NCBI GenBank assembly: GCA_027066965.1 | Contig: JAMOMT010000065.1 | Coordinates: 1 to 13,564, forward strand | Direction of reading: 5' to 3' | DNA length: 13,564 nucleotides | Source of the DNA: Archaeoglobaceae archaeon | GTDB lineage: Archaea > Halobacteriota > Archaeoglobi > Archaeoglobales > Archaeoglobaceae | Part shown: in pieces, positions 1 through 5,677 of the stretch | How positions within the stretch are numbered: position 1 is the first letter of the stretch | Layout of the letters: the number at the start of each line of letters is the position of its first letter | Program-made: the position numbers and the translations under genes | The notes under the pieces: generated by a model | The model's input: only the letters and a program-made list of their open reading frames with translations | The model's database searches: none | What the model was told of the DNA's origin: nothing

Positions 1-861
1 AGGATAACCGATCCAGAGATGCTCCAGAAGTTCATAGAGCAGGAGGAGAAGATGCTCAAGGAGCTCGTAGACAGAATAGTCAATGCCGGAGCGAACGTCG
101 TGTTCTGCCAGAAGGGCATCGACGACTTAGCTCAGTACTACCTGGCTAAGGCCGGAATCCTTGCGGTCAGGAGGGTCAAGAAGAGTGACCTCGAGAAGCT
201 CGCCAAGGCTACTGGAGCTAAGGTTCTCACCGACCTGAGGGACATAAGCAGCGAGGACCTCGGAGAGGCTGAGCTCGTCGAGGAGAGGAAAGTCGGCGAC
301 GAGAAGATGGTCTTTGTCACCGGCTGCAAGAATCCAAAGGCCGTTACGATACTCGTAAGGGGTGGAACTGAGCACGTTGTCGAGGAGATCGCAAGAGGTA
401 TTGAGGATGCCGTCAGAGTCGTAGGAGTTGCTCTCGAGGATGGTAAGGTCGTTGCCGGTGGCGGTGCTCCAGAGATCGAGCTTAGCTTAAGGCTCAGGCA
501 GTGGGCTCCAACCCTCGGCGGAAGAGAGCAGCTTGCAGCTGAGGCGTTTGCGAACGCTCTCGAGATCATACCGAAGACTCTCGCAGAGAACGCCGGTATA
601 GATCCAATCGATGTGCTTGTGGAGCTGAGGGCTGCACACGAGAAGGGCGAGAAGTACGCTGGAGTCGATGTGGAGACAGGAAAAGTCGTCGACATGAAGG
701 AAATGGGTGTGCTCGAACCACTTAGAGTTAAGACCCATGCCATAGAATCTGCGACTGAAGTTGCAGTGATGATCTTGAGAATCGACGACGTCATTGCTGC
801 GAAGGGCATGGAGAAGACGAAGAAGACGGGATACGAAGGCATGGGTGAATCTGAGTTCTAA
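1..861 (+). CDS. Thermosome (group II chaperonin) subunit, C-terminal part, 5' truncated
   Basis: ATP-dependent cytosolic protein-folding chaperonin of archaea, which forms double-ring cages. The window opens inside the gene, so frame 1 reads from base 1 with no start codon; 286 residues are present, against about 540-550 for the family. What remains covers the rest of the apical domain (motifs RITDPE at the first codons and GIDDLAQYYLAKAGI) and the returning intermediate and equatorial domains. Visible landmarks are RGGT near codon 120, the nucleotide-pocket motif GGGAPEIE near codons 153-160 and NAGIDPIDVL near codon 197. The N-terminal GDGTT ATPase motif lies outside the window. The C-terminus ends GYEGMGESEF and lacks the long Gly-Gly-Met repeat tail of many thermosomes. 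A T-rich terminator follows directly. Identification is secure; which paralogue (alpha, beta or other) cannot be decided here. Confidence 0.96.
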   Translation, partial: RITDPEMLQKFIEQEEKMLKELVDRIVNAGANVVFCQKGIDDLAQYYLAKAGILAVRRVKKSDLEKLAKATGAKVLTDLRDISSEDLGEAELVEERKVGDEKMVFVTGCKNPKAVTILVRGGTEHVVEEIARGIEDAVRVVGVALEDGKVVAGGGAPEIELSLRLRQWAPTLGGREQLAAEAFANALEIIPKTLAENAGIDPIDVLVELRAAHEKGEKYAGVDVETGKVVDMKEMGVLEPLRVKTHAIESATEVAVMILRIDDVIAAKGMEKTKKTGYEGMGESEF

Positions 862-886
862 TTTTACTTTTTCTTTTCCGTTTTTC
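862..886 (+). terminator. T-rich terminator after the thermosome gene
   Basis: Immediately after the TAA stop there are several T-runs interrupted only by single A, C or G bases. Intrinsic archaeal termination typically uses such oligo-T stretches without a needed hairpin. The core TTTTCCGTTTTT resembles the tract after the DUF473 gene. Confidence 0.6.
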
Positions 887-982
887 TGCCTAAGTTCTAC
901 CTGAAGTTGACTCATTTTTCTGTATCCGTAGTGTAATTGTCGTTCTAACTAAAAAGCCGAGAAAAACAGGTGAGGTCAAAAA

Positions 983-999
983 CGCAAAAGCTCAAATAG
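983..999 (+). promoter_or_regulatory. BRE/TATA promoter for the PAC2-DUF473 unit (leaderless)
   Basis: The stretch CGCAAAAGCTCAAATAG fits an archaeal purine-rich BRE followed by a TATA-like box. The box centre is about 26 bases before the ATG at 1021, so transcription should start at or next to the start codon. No Shine-Dalgarno sequence precedes this ATG, which agrees with a leaderless mRNA. The rest of the 862-1020 gap shows nothing else recognisable. Confidence 0.6.
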
Positions 1000-1020
1000 C
1001 ATCGCAATCGAACTTTCATC

Positions 1021-1755
1021 ATGATTCCTGTTGATATCGACCTCGTAAAAGAGCCGGAGGTCGAAAACCCGGTAATTCTAACGAGCTTTCCCGGAATAGG
1101 GCTTGTCGGGACTATTCTTGCCGCACACTATGTCATGGAACTTAAACCAGAGCAGATAGGTATAATATCCTCCGACGCCCTCCCTCCGATAGCCACGCTA
1201 ATGGATGGAGTGATACTCCCTCCCGTCAGGATCTACCAGATAAAGGACATGGAAGCGATCCTCATACACTCCGATGTGCCCATTCCACCAGAACTAGCAA
1301 ACAGGATGAGTCGAGTAATAGTCGAGTGGTGTGTTTCGATGGGGGCGAGCAGGCTCGTTTCTGTCGCTGGAATCACGACCTTCGAGAACAAGAAGAGAGT
1401 TTTCGGAGCTGCGACGAAGAAAGAGTTGCTCGACGAGATAAAGGATCACGTGGAAGTTTTTAGAAGCGGTACCATATCTGGAATTGCCGGTTCACTTCTT
1501 AACGAGTGCGTAGCGAAGGATTTTCCGGGAATGGCGATACTCGGCGAAACTATGGGCTTCAACCCGGATCCGAGAGCAGCTGCAGAAGTTGCAAACGTTT
1601 TAAACAGGCTGTTCGGGTGGAACGTGAGCGTTGAGAAGCTAATAAAGGAGGCGGAGATCATAGAGGCACAGATGCAGAAGCTAGCAGAACAGACGAAGAT
1701 GCAGGAGTCCAAAGCGAAGGCGAGGGAAGAGAGTGAACTGCCAATGTTCGGGTAA
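1021..1755 (+). CDS. PAC2-family protein (archaeal proteasome assembly chaperone-like)
   Basis: 244-residue cytosolic protein of the PAC2/DUF75 family, which includes archaeal PbaA/PbaB-like proteins and eukaryotic proteasome assembly chaperone 2. Family landmarks are FPGIGLVG (residues 23-30), the SVAGI segment (114-118) and GETMGFNPDPRAA (175-187). Residues about 203-238 are rich in E, K, Q and A and should form a long helix or coiled coil. The chain ends ELPMFG, whose last three residues resemble the HbYX proteasome-docking motif with Phe in place of Tyr. The ATG was chosen because a TATA-like box lies about 26 bases upstream. The DUF473 gene follows closely on the same strand. Family membership is clear; a role in proteasome assembly is inferred from relatives and not shown here. 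Confidence 0.88.
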   Translation: MIPVDIDLVKEPEVENPVILTSFPGIGLVGTILAAHYVMELKPEQIGIISSDALPPIATLMDGVILPPVRIYQIKDMEAILIHSDVPIPPELANRMSRVIVEWCVSMGASRLVSVAGITTFENKKRVFGAATKKELLDEIKDHVEVFRSGTISGIAGSLLNECVAKDFPGMAILGETMGFNPDPRAAAEVANVLNRLFGWNVSVEKLIKEAEIIEAQMQKLAEQTKMQESKAKAREESELPMFG

Positions 1756-1779
1756 GAGGTGGTAGGAGTGGTGATAAAA

Positions 1780-2184
1780 ATGAGTGGAGAGAGGCTGAAG
1801 TGCTACGTTCTTACCGGGATATCGAAGAGAGTCATAGATGCACTCCTGAGAAGAGAGATAAGGAGCGTGGAGCTCAGGAGTGCTCACAATGTCGCCACGG
1901 CTATAAAGGCCGAAATCGGTAGCTGCGTCCTTCTGACCCCTTCTAGACTATGCGACCTCGGAAAAGGTGTCACAGGAATGGTCGCCGAGGTCACGGGAAA
2001 GGAAGTGATGTCTCACTCTCTCTTCTTCGCATCGAGCACATACTTCGAAGAGAGTGAAATGACAGCAGTAAGGTTGATACTCAGGCCGAGAGGTTTTGGC
2101 AGAATCGTAGCAGTCTCCAACACGGGCATCCTCGACACAACCGTGGCTGAGGTAGTTTGCATGAGGCACTTTAACGCCGGATAG
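1780..2184 (+). CDS. DUF473 family protein, function unknown
   Basis: 134-residue archaeal protein of the DUF473 family, recognised from its N-terminal pattern CYVLTGIS followed by VELRSAHNV and from its length. No enzymatic motif, signal peptide or membrane segment is visible, so it is probably cytosolic. It starts 24 bases after the PAC2-family stop codon and is likely co-transcribed. The start is uncertain: ATG 1780 follows a GGAGTGGTGAT stretch, while in-frame GTG codons at 1768 and 1771 lie 6-9 bases after GAGGTG (1756-1761). ATG is preferred because family members begin a few residues before the CYVLTG motif. A T-rich tract follows the stop. No function should be assigned from sequence alone. 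Confidence 0.8.
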   Translation: MSGERLKCYVLTGISKRVIDALLRREIRSVELRSAHNVATAIKAEIGSCVLLTPSRLCDLGKGVTGMVAEVTGKEVMSHSLFFASSTYFEESEMTAVRLILRPRGFGRIVAVSNTGILDTTVAEVVCMRHFNAG

Positions 2185-2185
2185 C

Positions 2186-2202
2186 TTTATTTTCCCGTTT
2201 TT
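2186..2202 (+). terminator. T-rich terminator after the DUF473 gene
   Basis: The tract TTTATTTTCCCGTTTTT begins one base after the stop codon, in the 63-base gap between convergent genes. It resembles the tract after the thermosome gene. On the other strand, the sequence past the Sua5 stop (2247 down to about 2231) also reads T-rich, beginning TTTTTGTCTTTG, so the gap probably terminates both transcripts. Confidence 0.55.
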
Positions 2203-2247
2203 GCTAGTAGGTTGCAGTAGATTTAAAGTAGTCAACAAAGACAAAAA

Positions 2248-3258
2248 CTAACGCTTCCCGGCCTTTTCGGCCTCCCTCAGCCTTGCCATTATTGCCCTTC
2301 CTATTCCGCTCTCCCTCACGCTCTGAAACACCAAGTAGTCGCAGTCCCTCATTTCTCTCATGGCTCTGAACAGCTTTTTCGAGTAGTCCTCCTCGTCCCT
2401 TACTCTGAAGAGCACCATCTCTCCGGCAACTCCAGCGTCAATACTTTCGAGCATTTCGTCCACCACTTCCTCAAAAGCGCAGACTCCCACCTTCAATCCA
2501 GATTCGAGTAATTCCGCAACTATTTGAGGGATTGCAGAGAGATCGGCAATGATTACCCTGCCTCTAACCCTGTAGTGCTCACCCTCCAACTTCTTTGAGG
2601 GGACGAGAAGTTCTACTTCGTAATCGGACAGTGCCTCTTCGAGCTCCTCGAGTGTTATAGCTCCAAGCCTGAGCACGACGGCTTTTTTATCCTCACTAAG
2701 GTCTAGAACTGTAGACTCTATCCCTACCTCAGTTTCTCCCCCATCTACGACCGCGTCTATTTCGTCTCCAAACTCTTCTACCACATCTTCCGCTCTCGTA
2801 GGGCTTATTCCCCCCGATCTGTTCGCGGAGGGGGCAGCTATAACGGTCTCGCTCAGTTCTATTAGCTTGAGAGCGATTCTATTTGCAGGCATCCTCACCG
2901 CTATCTTATCTGTGTAGCCAGAAGTAACGTCAGGTACGCACCTCCTCTTTTTCAGCACGAGTGCGAGTGGGCCTGGAAAAAACTCGTCCATTAAAGCTCT
3001 CGCCACTTCATTTACTTCGGCAACCTCCTCTACTTGAAGGGGTGTATGAACGTGAAGTATTACGGGTTTGGTCGGTTTTCTTCTCTTTACCCTGTACAAC
3101 CTCTCAACGGCTTTTTCGTTCAACCCGTCGCATCCAAGACCGTAAACAGTTTCGGTCGGAAAAGCGACTAGCCCACCCCTCTTTATGATGTCGGCACACA
3201 CCTTTAGCCTATCTACCTCTGGACTCTCCGGGCTCACCTTTATTATCCTGAGGGCCAT
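2248..3258 (-). CDS. Sua5/YrdC-family L-threonylcarbamoyladenylate synthase
   Basis: Cytosolic enzyme that makes threonylcarbamoyl-AMP from threonine, bicarbonate and ATP, the first step of t6A formation at position 37 of ANN-decoding tRNAs. The 336 residues match full-length Sua5: an N-terminal YrdC domain (about 14-205) plus a C-terminal Sua5 domain (about 232-330). Landmarks are PTETVYGLG (34-42), the basic run KRRKPTKP (58-65), FFPGPLALVL (93-102), SANRSGG (144-150) and GIESTVLDL (179-187). The linker that in many Sua5 proteins reads SPGMKYRHYAP is strongly diverged here and keeps little beyond an HY pair (228-229). The ATG has no Shine-Dalgarno site. The gene is divergent from purE and convergent with DUF473, so it is probably transcribed alone. 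KEOPS-complex partners are not in the window. Confidence 0.93.
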   Translation of the reverse strand: MALRIIKVSPESPEVDRLKVCADIIKRGGLVAFPTETVYGLGCDGLNEKAVERLYRVKRRKPTKPVILHVHTPLQVEEVAEVNEVARALMDEFFPGPLALVLKKRRCVPDVTSGYTDKIAVRMPANRIALKLIELSETVIAAPSANRSGGISPTRAEDVVEEFGDEIDAVVDGGETEVGIESTVLDLSEDKKAVVLRLGAITLEELEEALSDYEVELLVPSKKLEGEHYRVRGRVIIADLSAIPQIVAELLESGLKVGVCAFEEVVDEMLESIDAGVAGEMVLFRVRDEEDYSKKLFRAMREMRDCDYLVFQSVRESGIGRAIMARLREAEKAGKR

Positions 3259-3344
3259 GGTAGAAGTTAGAGAAAAAGGTAAAAATCTGTTTGGTCGCCT
3301 CGTAAATGCTCCACTGGAGTTGCATTCAGTAAATTCGTAAGTTC

Positions 3345-3353
3345 GGGAGGTGA
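3345..3353 (+). promoter_or_regulatory. Strong ribosome binding site fixing the TTG start of purE
   Basis: GGGAGGTGA lies 4 bases before TTG 3358 and is almost a full complement of the archaeal 16S rRNA 3' end. No ATG in frame lies nearby, and the next codons give the conserved PurE N-terminus, so TTG is the start. The 3259-3357 gap must hold promoters for both purE and the divergent Sua5 gene, but no convincing TATA box was seen for either. Confidence 0.8.
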
Positions 3354-3357
3354 AAGC

Positions 3358-3825
3358 TTGAAAGCTGAGGTCGTCATAATTATGGGCTCAAAGTCAGACC
3401 TAGAGTTTTCCAGCAGGATTGCAAAAGCTCTCGAAAGCTTCGGAATAAGATGCGTTATGAGGGTTGCTTCAGCACACAAAACTCCTGAAAAAGTGCTCGA
3501 AATTGTGAGAGAGTACAAAGAAGCCGTGTTCATAACCGTGGCCGGCAGGAGTAACGCCCTGAGCGGTTTTGTGGACGCAAATACGACGAGTCCGGTGATA
3601 GCGTGTCCCCCCTACAGCAGCAAGTTCTCTGGAATGGACGTGCTCTCTTCGCTTAGAATGCCGTCCGGAGTGTCTCCTCTCGTCGTTCTGGAACCTGAGA
3701 ACGCAGCTCTCGCTGCAGCAAAGATTCTAGCTTTGAAGAACGAGGGTCTCAGGAAAAAAGTAGAAGAGTATCAGGAAAAAAAGAGAATGGAGATCGAGGA
3801 GGCGGACAGAGAAGTTTTCCATTAA
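3358..3825 (+). CDS. purE: Class II PurE, phosphoribosylaminoimidazole (AIR) carboxylase
   Basis: 155-residue cytosolic enzyme of purine synthesis that makes 4-carboxy-AIR. The N-terminus IIMGSKSD (7-14) is the PurE phosphate-binding motif. Class-distinguishing positions match class II, the type fused in animal PAICS: SAHK rather than SAHR (38-41), VAGRSN (61-66) where class I has AGGAAH, NTTSPVIACPP (75-85) and SSLRMPSG (97-104). Class II enzymes carboxylate AIR directly with CO2, whereas class I enzymes rearrange N5-carboxy-AIR made by PurK. A charged helical tail covers about 128-152. Translation starts at TTG with a strong ribosome site. No other purine gene lies in the window. The class assignment rests on remembered family motifs but is supported at several positions. 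Confidence 0.92.
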   Translation: MKAEVVIIMGSKSDLEFSSRIAKALESFGIRCVMRVASAHKTPEKVLEIVREYKEAVFITVAGRSNALSGFVDANTTSPVIACPPYSSKFSGMDVLSSLRMPSGVSPLVVLEPENAALAAAKILALKNEGLRKKVEEYQEKKRMEIEEADREVFH

Positions 3826-3828
3826 TGT

Positions 3829-3837
3829 TCCTGTTTT
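3829..3837 (+). terminator. Oligo-T terminator after purE
   Basis: A run of six T bases follows the purE stop within a few bases, in the 85-base gap before the convergent leuD-type gene. This is the probable 3' end of the purE transcript. Confidence 0.45.
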
Positions 3838-3868
3838 TTCATGTAGATTCCCTATATAACCTCGATAT

Positions 3869-3893
3869 CTGCGCCCAGTAGAGAAGTGCGCAG
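3869..3893 (+). repeat. Short inverted repeat between convergent purE and leuD-type genes
   Basis: CTGCGC (3869-3874) and GCGCAG (3888-3893) form a perfect 6-base-pair GC-rich stem with a 13-base loop. On the minus strand it lies just past the leuD-type stop, after an oligo-T stretch (complement of 3894-3902). It could help 3' end formation or mRNA stability for either gene. It is short enough to be chance. Confidence 0.35.
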
Positions 3894-3910
3894 TAAAAAT
3901 TCTACGTATT

Positions 3911-4408
3911 TCAAACCTTCACATCCCCGTACTTTTTCACATACTCGACAAGCCCTCCAGTCTCTAGAATTCTTATCATTACGTCCGGTATCGGGCTCGC
4001 CTTTATCTCTACTCCTTTTGTAACATCCCTTATCGTGCCACTCGAGAGGTCGACTTCGAGCTCGTCTCCCTCGTCGATCTGGCTGGTGTCAGCTATTAAC
4101 ACAGGAAGCCCTATGTTTATTGCGTTTCTGTAGAATATCCTCGCGAAGGATTTCGCTATTACCGCAGAGACGCCAGCGAGCTTGATAACGACCGGAGCGT
4201 GCTCTCTGCTGCTCCCGCACCCAAAATTCTTGCCGGCAACTATGAAGTCTCCCGGCCTCACTTTTGACGCGAAGTCCGGATTTGCGTCCTCCATTACGTG
4301 CTTCGCTAGCTCCGGCAGATTGCTTCGGAGGTGATAGTACCTCCCGGGAGTTATGTGGTCAGTGGAGATGTCGTCCCCAAACTTCCAAGCTCTACCCTTT
4401 AGAATCAT
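3911..4408 (-). CDS. leuD: 3-isopropylmalate dehydratase/homoaconitase-type small subunit
   Basis: 165-residue swivel-domain subunit of the aconitase superfamily. It would pair with a large [4Fe-4S] subunit to interconvert hydroxy-acid isomers, most often 2- and 3-isopropylmalate in leucine synthesis. Landmarks are GDDISTDHITPGRYYHLRS (11-29), GKNFGCGSSREHAP (59-72) and AKSFARIFYRNAINIGLPVL (85-104); the length is normal for this family. The N-terminal motif has STDHITP, close to classical aconitases, where many isopropylmalate isomerases have DTDxI. The substrate loop contains an Arg (YYHLRS), so a homoaconitate, aconitate or related substrate is possible. No large-subunit gene is in the window. 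It lies 73 bases downstream of coaBC. A TATA-like box about 27 bases before the ATG, and no Shine-Dalgarno site, suggest its own leaderless transcript. Confidence 0.88.
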   Translation of the reverse strand: MILKGRAWKFGDDISTDHITPGRYYHLRSNLPELAKHVMEDANPDFASKVRPGDFIVAGKNFGCGSSREHAPVVIKLAGVSAVIAKSFARIFYRNAINIGLPVLIADTSQIDEGDELEVDLSSGTIRDVTKGVEIKASPIPDVMIRILETGGLVEYVKKYGDVKV

Positions 4409-4430
4409 GCATTTGACTCGGAACAGCTGG

Positions 4431-4444
4431 CTTTATCGTTTTCG
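4431..4444 (-). promoter_or_regulatory. Possible promoter of the leuD-type gene
   Basis: On the minus strand the sequence CGAAAACGATAAAG resembles a purine-rich BRE plus a weak TATA box. Its AT core is about 27 bases before the ATG at 4408. There is no ribosome site in between, which fits a leaderless start. The match is weak. Confidence 0.35.
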
Positions 4445-4481
4445 TTATGATTCCCGTTTCTGTATCAGCACCGTTCACGTG

Positions 4482-5621
4482 CTAACGCAAGTAAACCCTC
4501 ACGTAGGAATCCACAATTCTCTTCGCGACTTCTCTCTTGCTTCCCTCGACCCACTCCTTCTCCTCCGGTGTCAGAATGAGGACTCTCGTATCCTCAGTCC
4601 CCATTCCTCTCTCAAGCACGTCGTTCGCTACAACCATCTCGAGTTCGTCGTCTAGCATTTTTTCTCTTGCAATTCTCTCGAGTTCCTCCTCTCTCACCCC
4701 TGTTTCGGCCTTGAAACCTATAATGTGGCCGTCGTAAACCTTCCTTACTTCCTTTATTATTTTTGGAGCTTCCTCAAGCTTCAGCGTCAGCTCCCTGCAT
4801 GTCTTTATCTTCTTACCCTCTCTCCCGACTACGAAGTCCGATGGAGCTGCTGCGGAGACGAAGAGGTCGCACTCCCTGACCTCCTGAAGGCACGACTCGA
4901 GCATGTCCCTCACAGAAACGACTCTCACCTCTCTAAAGCCTTCAAGCTTCAGGTTAGAAGGCTTTGAGGTTACGTGAACAACTTCCGCTCCTCTCCTCCA
5001 CAGCTCGAGAGCGAGTTCGAGCCCCATCCTACCGGAACTCTTGTTGCTAATGAACCTTATGGGGTCTATGAATTCATAAGTCGGGCCAGACGTTACGACG
5101 ACCTTCTTTCCCGAAAACTCTCCACTAGAAACGGCCCTCTCCACGTAAAGACAAATTTCCTCTACGCTCGCTAGCTTCGCCTTCTCCTCCTCAATTTTTG
5201 GCCAAACGATGTCAACTCCCATGCCTCTCAGCTTTTCGATGTTCTCCTGAACTGCCGGATTCCTGAACATGCCGAGGTGCATGGCTGGAGCCACCACAAC
5301 TCTCTTCCCCGAGCCTACTGCTGTTAAAGCAATCAGAGATACGGGCGTGTCCCCCATTCCGTTCGCAATTCTGGAAATCGTTGTTGCCGTCGCCGGGGCT
5401 ACCAGTACGACGTCACACCACCCCTTCAAACCCGCAAGCTCAACGTGGTTTGGCCTCTCTTGAAAATCCGAAACGAACGATAAAGCTCTCTTTCCAACTA
5501 TCTCCAGAGCGTCGTCGCTTGCAACACTTTTAACGCTGAAACCTCTCCTCGCAAGCTCTCTTGAAAGCTTGATACTCTCGATAGCCGCCAGACTTCCCGT
5601 CACGCAAAGCAGGACCTTCAA
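4482..5621 (-). CDS. coaBC: Bifunctional phosphopantothenoylcysteine decarboxylase/phosphopantothenate-cysteine ligase
   Basis: 379-residue cytosolic bifunctional enzyme of coenzyme A synthesis. CoaB couples cysteine to 4'-phosphopantothenate and CoaC decarboxylates the product with FMN. The CoaC half (about 1-165) has the flavoprotein start LLCVTGSLAA (4-13), His59 in NHVELA as the likely catalytic His, and PAMHLGMF (112-119), where bacterial enzymes usually read PAMNxxMW; the Asn-to-His form also occurs in archaeal relatives as far as I recall. The CoaB half (about 172-375) shows SGPTYEFIDPIRFISNKSSG (178-197), AAAPSDF (257-263), KIK (271-273) and GFKAET (302-307). The start is TTG, fixed by a strong ribosome site; an ATG at 5652 is out of frame. 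It lies 56 bases downstream of the polyferredoxin gene and may be read through from it. Confidence 0.94.
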   Translation of the reverse strand: MKVLLCVTGSLAAIESIKLSRELARRGFSVKSVASDDALEIVGKRALSFVSDFQERPNHVELAGLKGWCDVVLVAPATATTISRIANGMGDTPVSLIALTAVGSGKRVVVAPAMHLGMFRNPAVQENIEKLRGMGVDIVWPKIEEEKAKLASVEEICLYVERAVSSGEFSGKKVVVTSGPTYEFIDPIRFISNKSSGRMGLELALELWRRGAEVVHVTSKPSNLKLEGFREVRVVSVRDMLESCLQEVRECDLFVSAAAPSDFVVGREGKKIKTCRELTLKLEEAPKIIKEVRKVYDGHIIGFKAETGVREEELERIAREKMLDDELEMVVANDVLERGMGTEDTRVLILTPEEKEWVEGSKREVAKRIVDSYVRVYLR

Positions 5622-5627
5622 GATTTT

Positions 5628-5634
5628 ACCTCCC
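5628..5634 (-). promoter_or_regulatory. Strong ribosome binding site fixing the TTG start of coaBC
   Basis: On the minus strand GGGAGGT lies 6 bases before TTG 5621. The residues after this TTG match the conserved CoaC N-terminus, which supports the non-ATG start. Confidence 0.78.
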
Positions 5635-5677
5635 GCTTTTCGGACTTTTCATGGCTTACATCTTCATCTAAAACCAA

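Noticed and set aside
138..842. Long minus-strand open frame (234 codons) opposite the thermosome gene
   Set aside because: Its product is Ser/Ala/Thr-rich low-complexity sequence with no family resemblance, while the opposite strand encodes a clear chaperonin; it is an antisense shadow.
1016..1024. Minus-strand ATGATGA resembling box C of a C/D guide RNA next to the PAC2 start
   Set aside because: No CTGA box D pair at suitable spacing was found, so a C/D RNA is not supported.
3851..3860. CTATATAACC resembling a TATA box between purE and the leuD-type gene
   Set aside because: No gene begins downstream on either strand at a suitable distance; both flanking genes end here.
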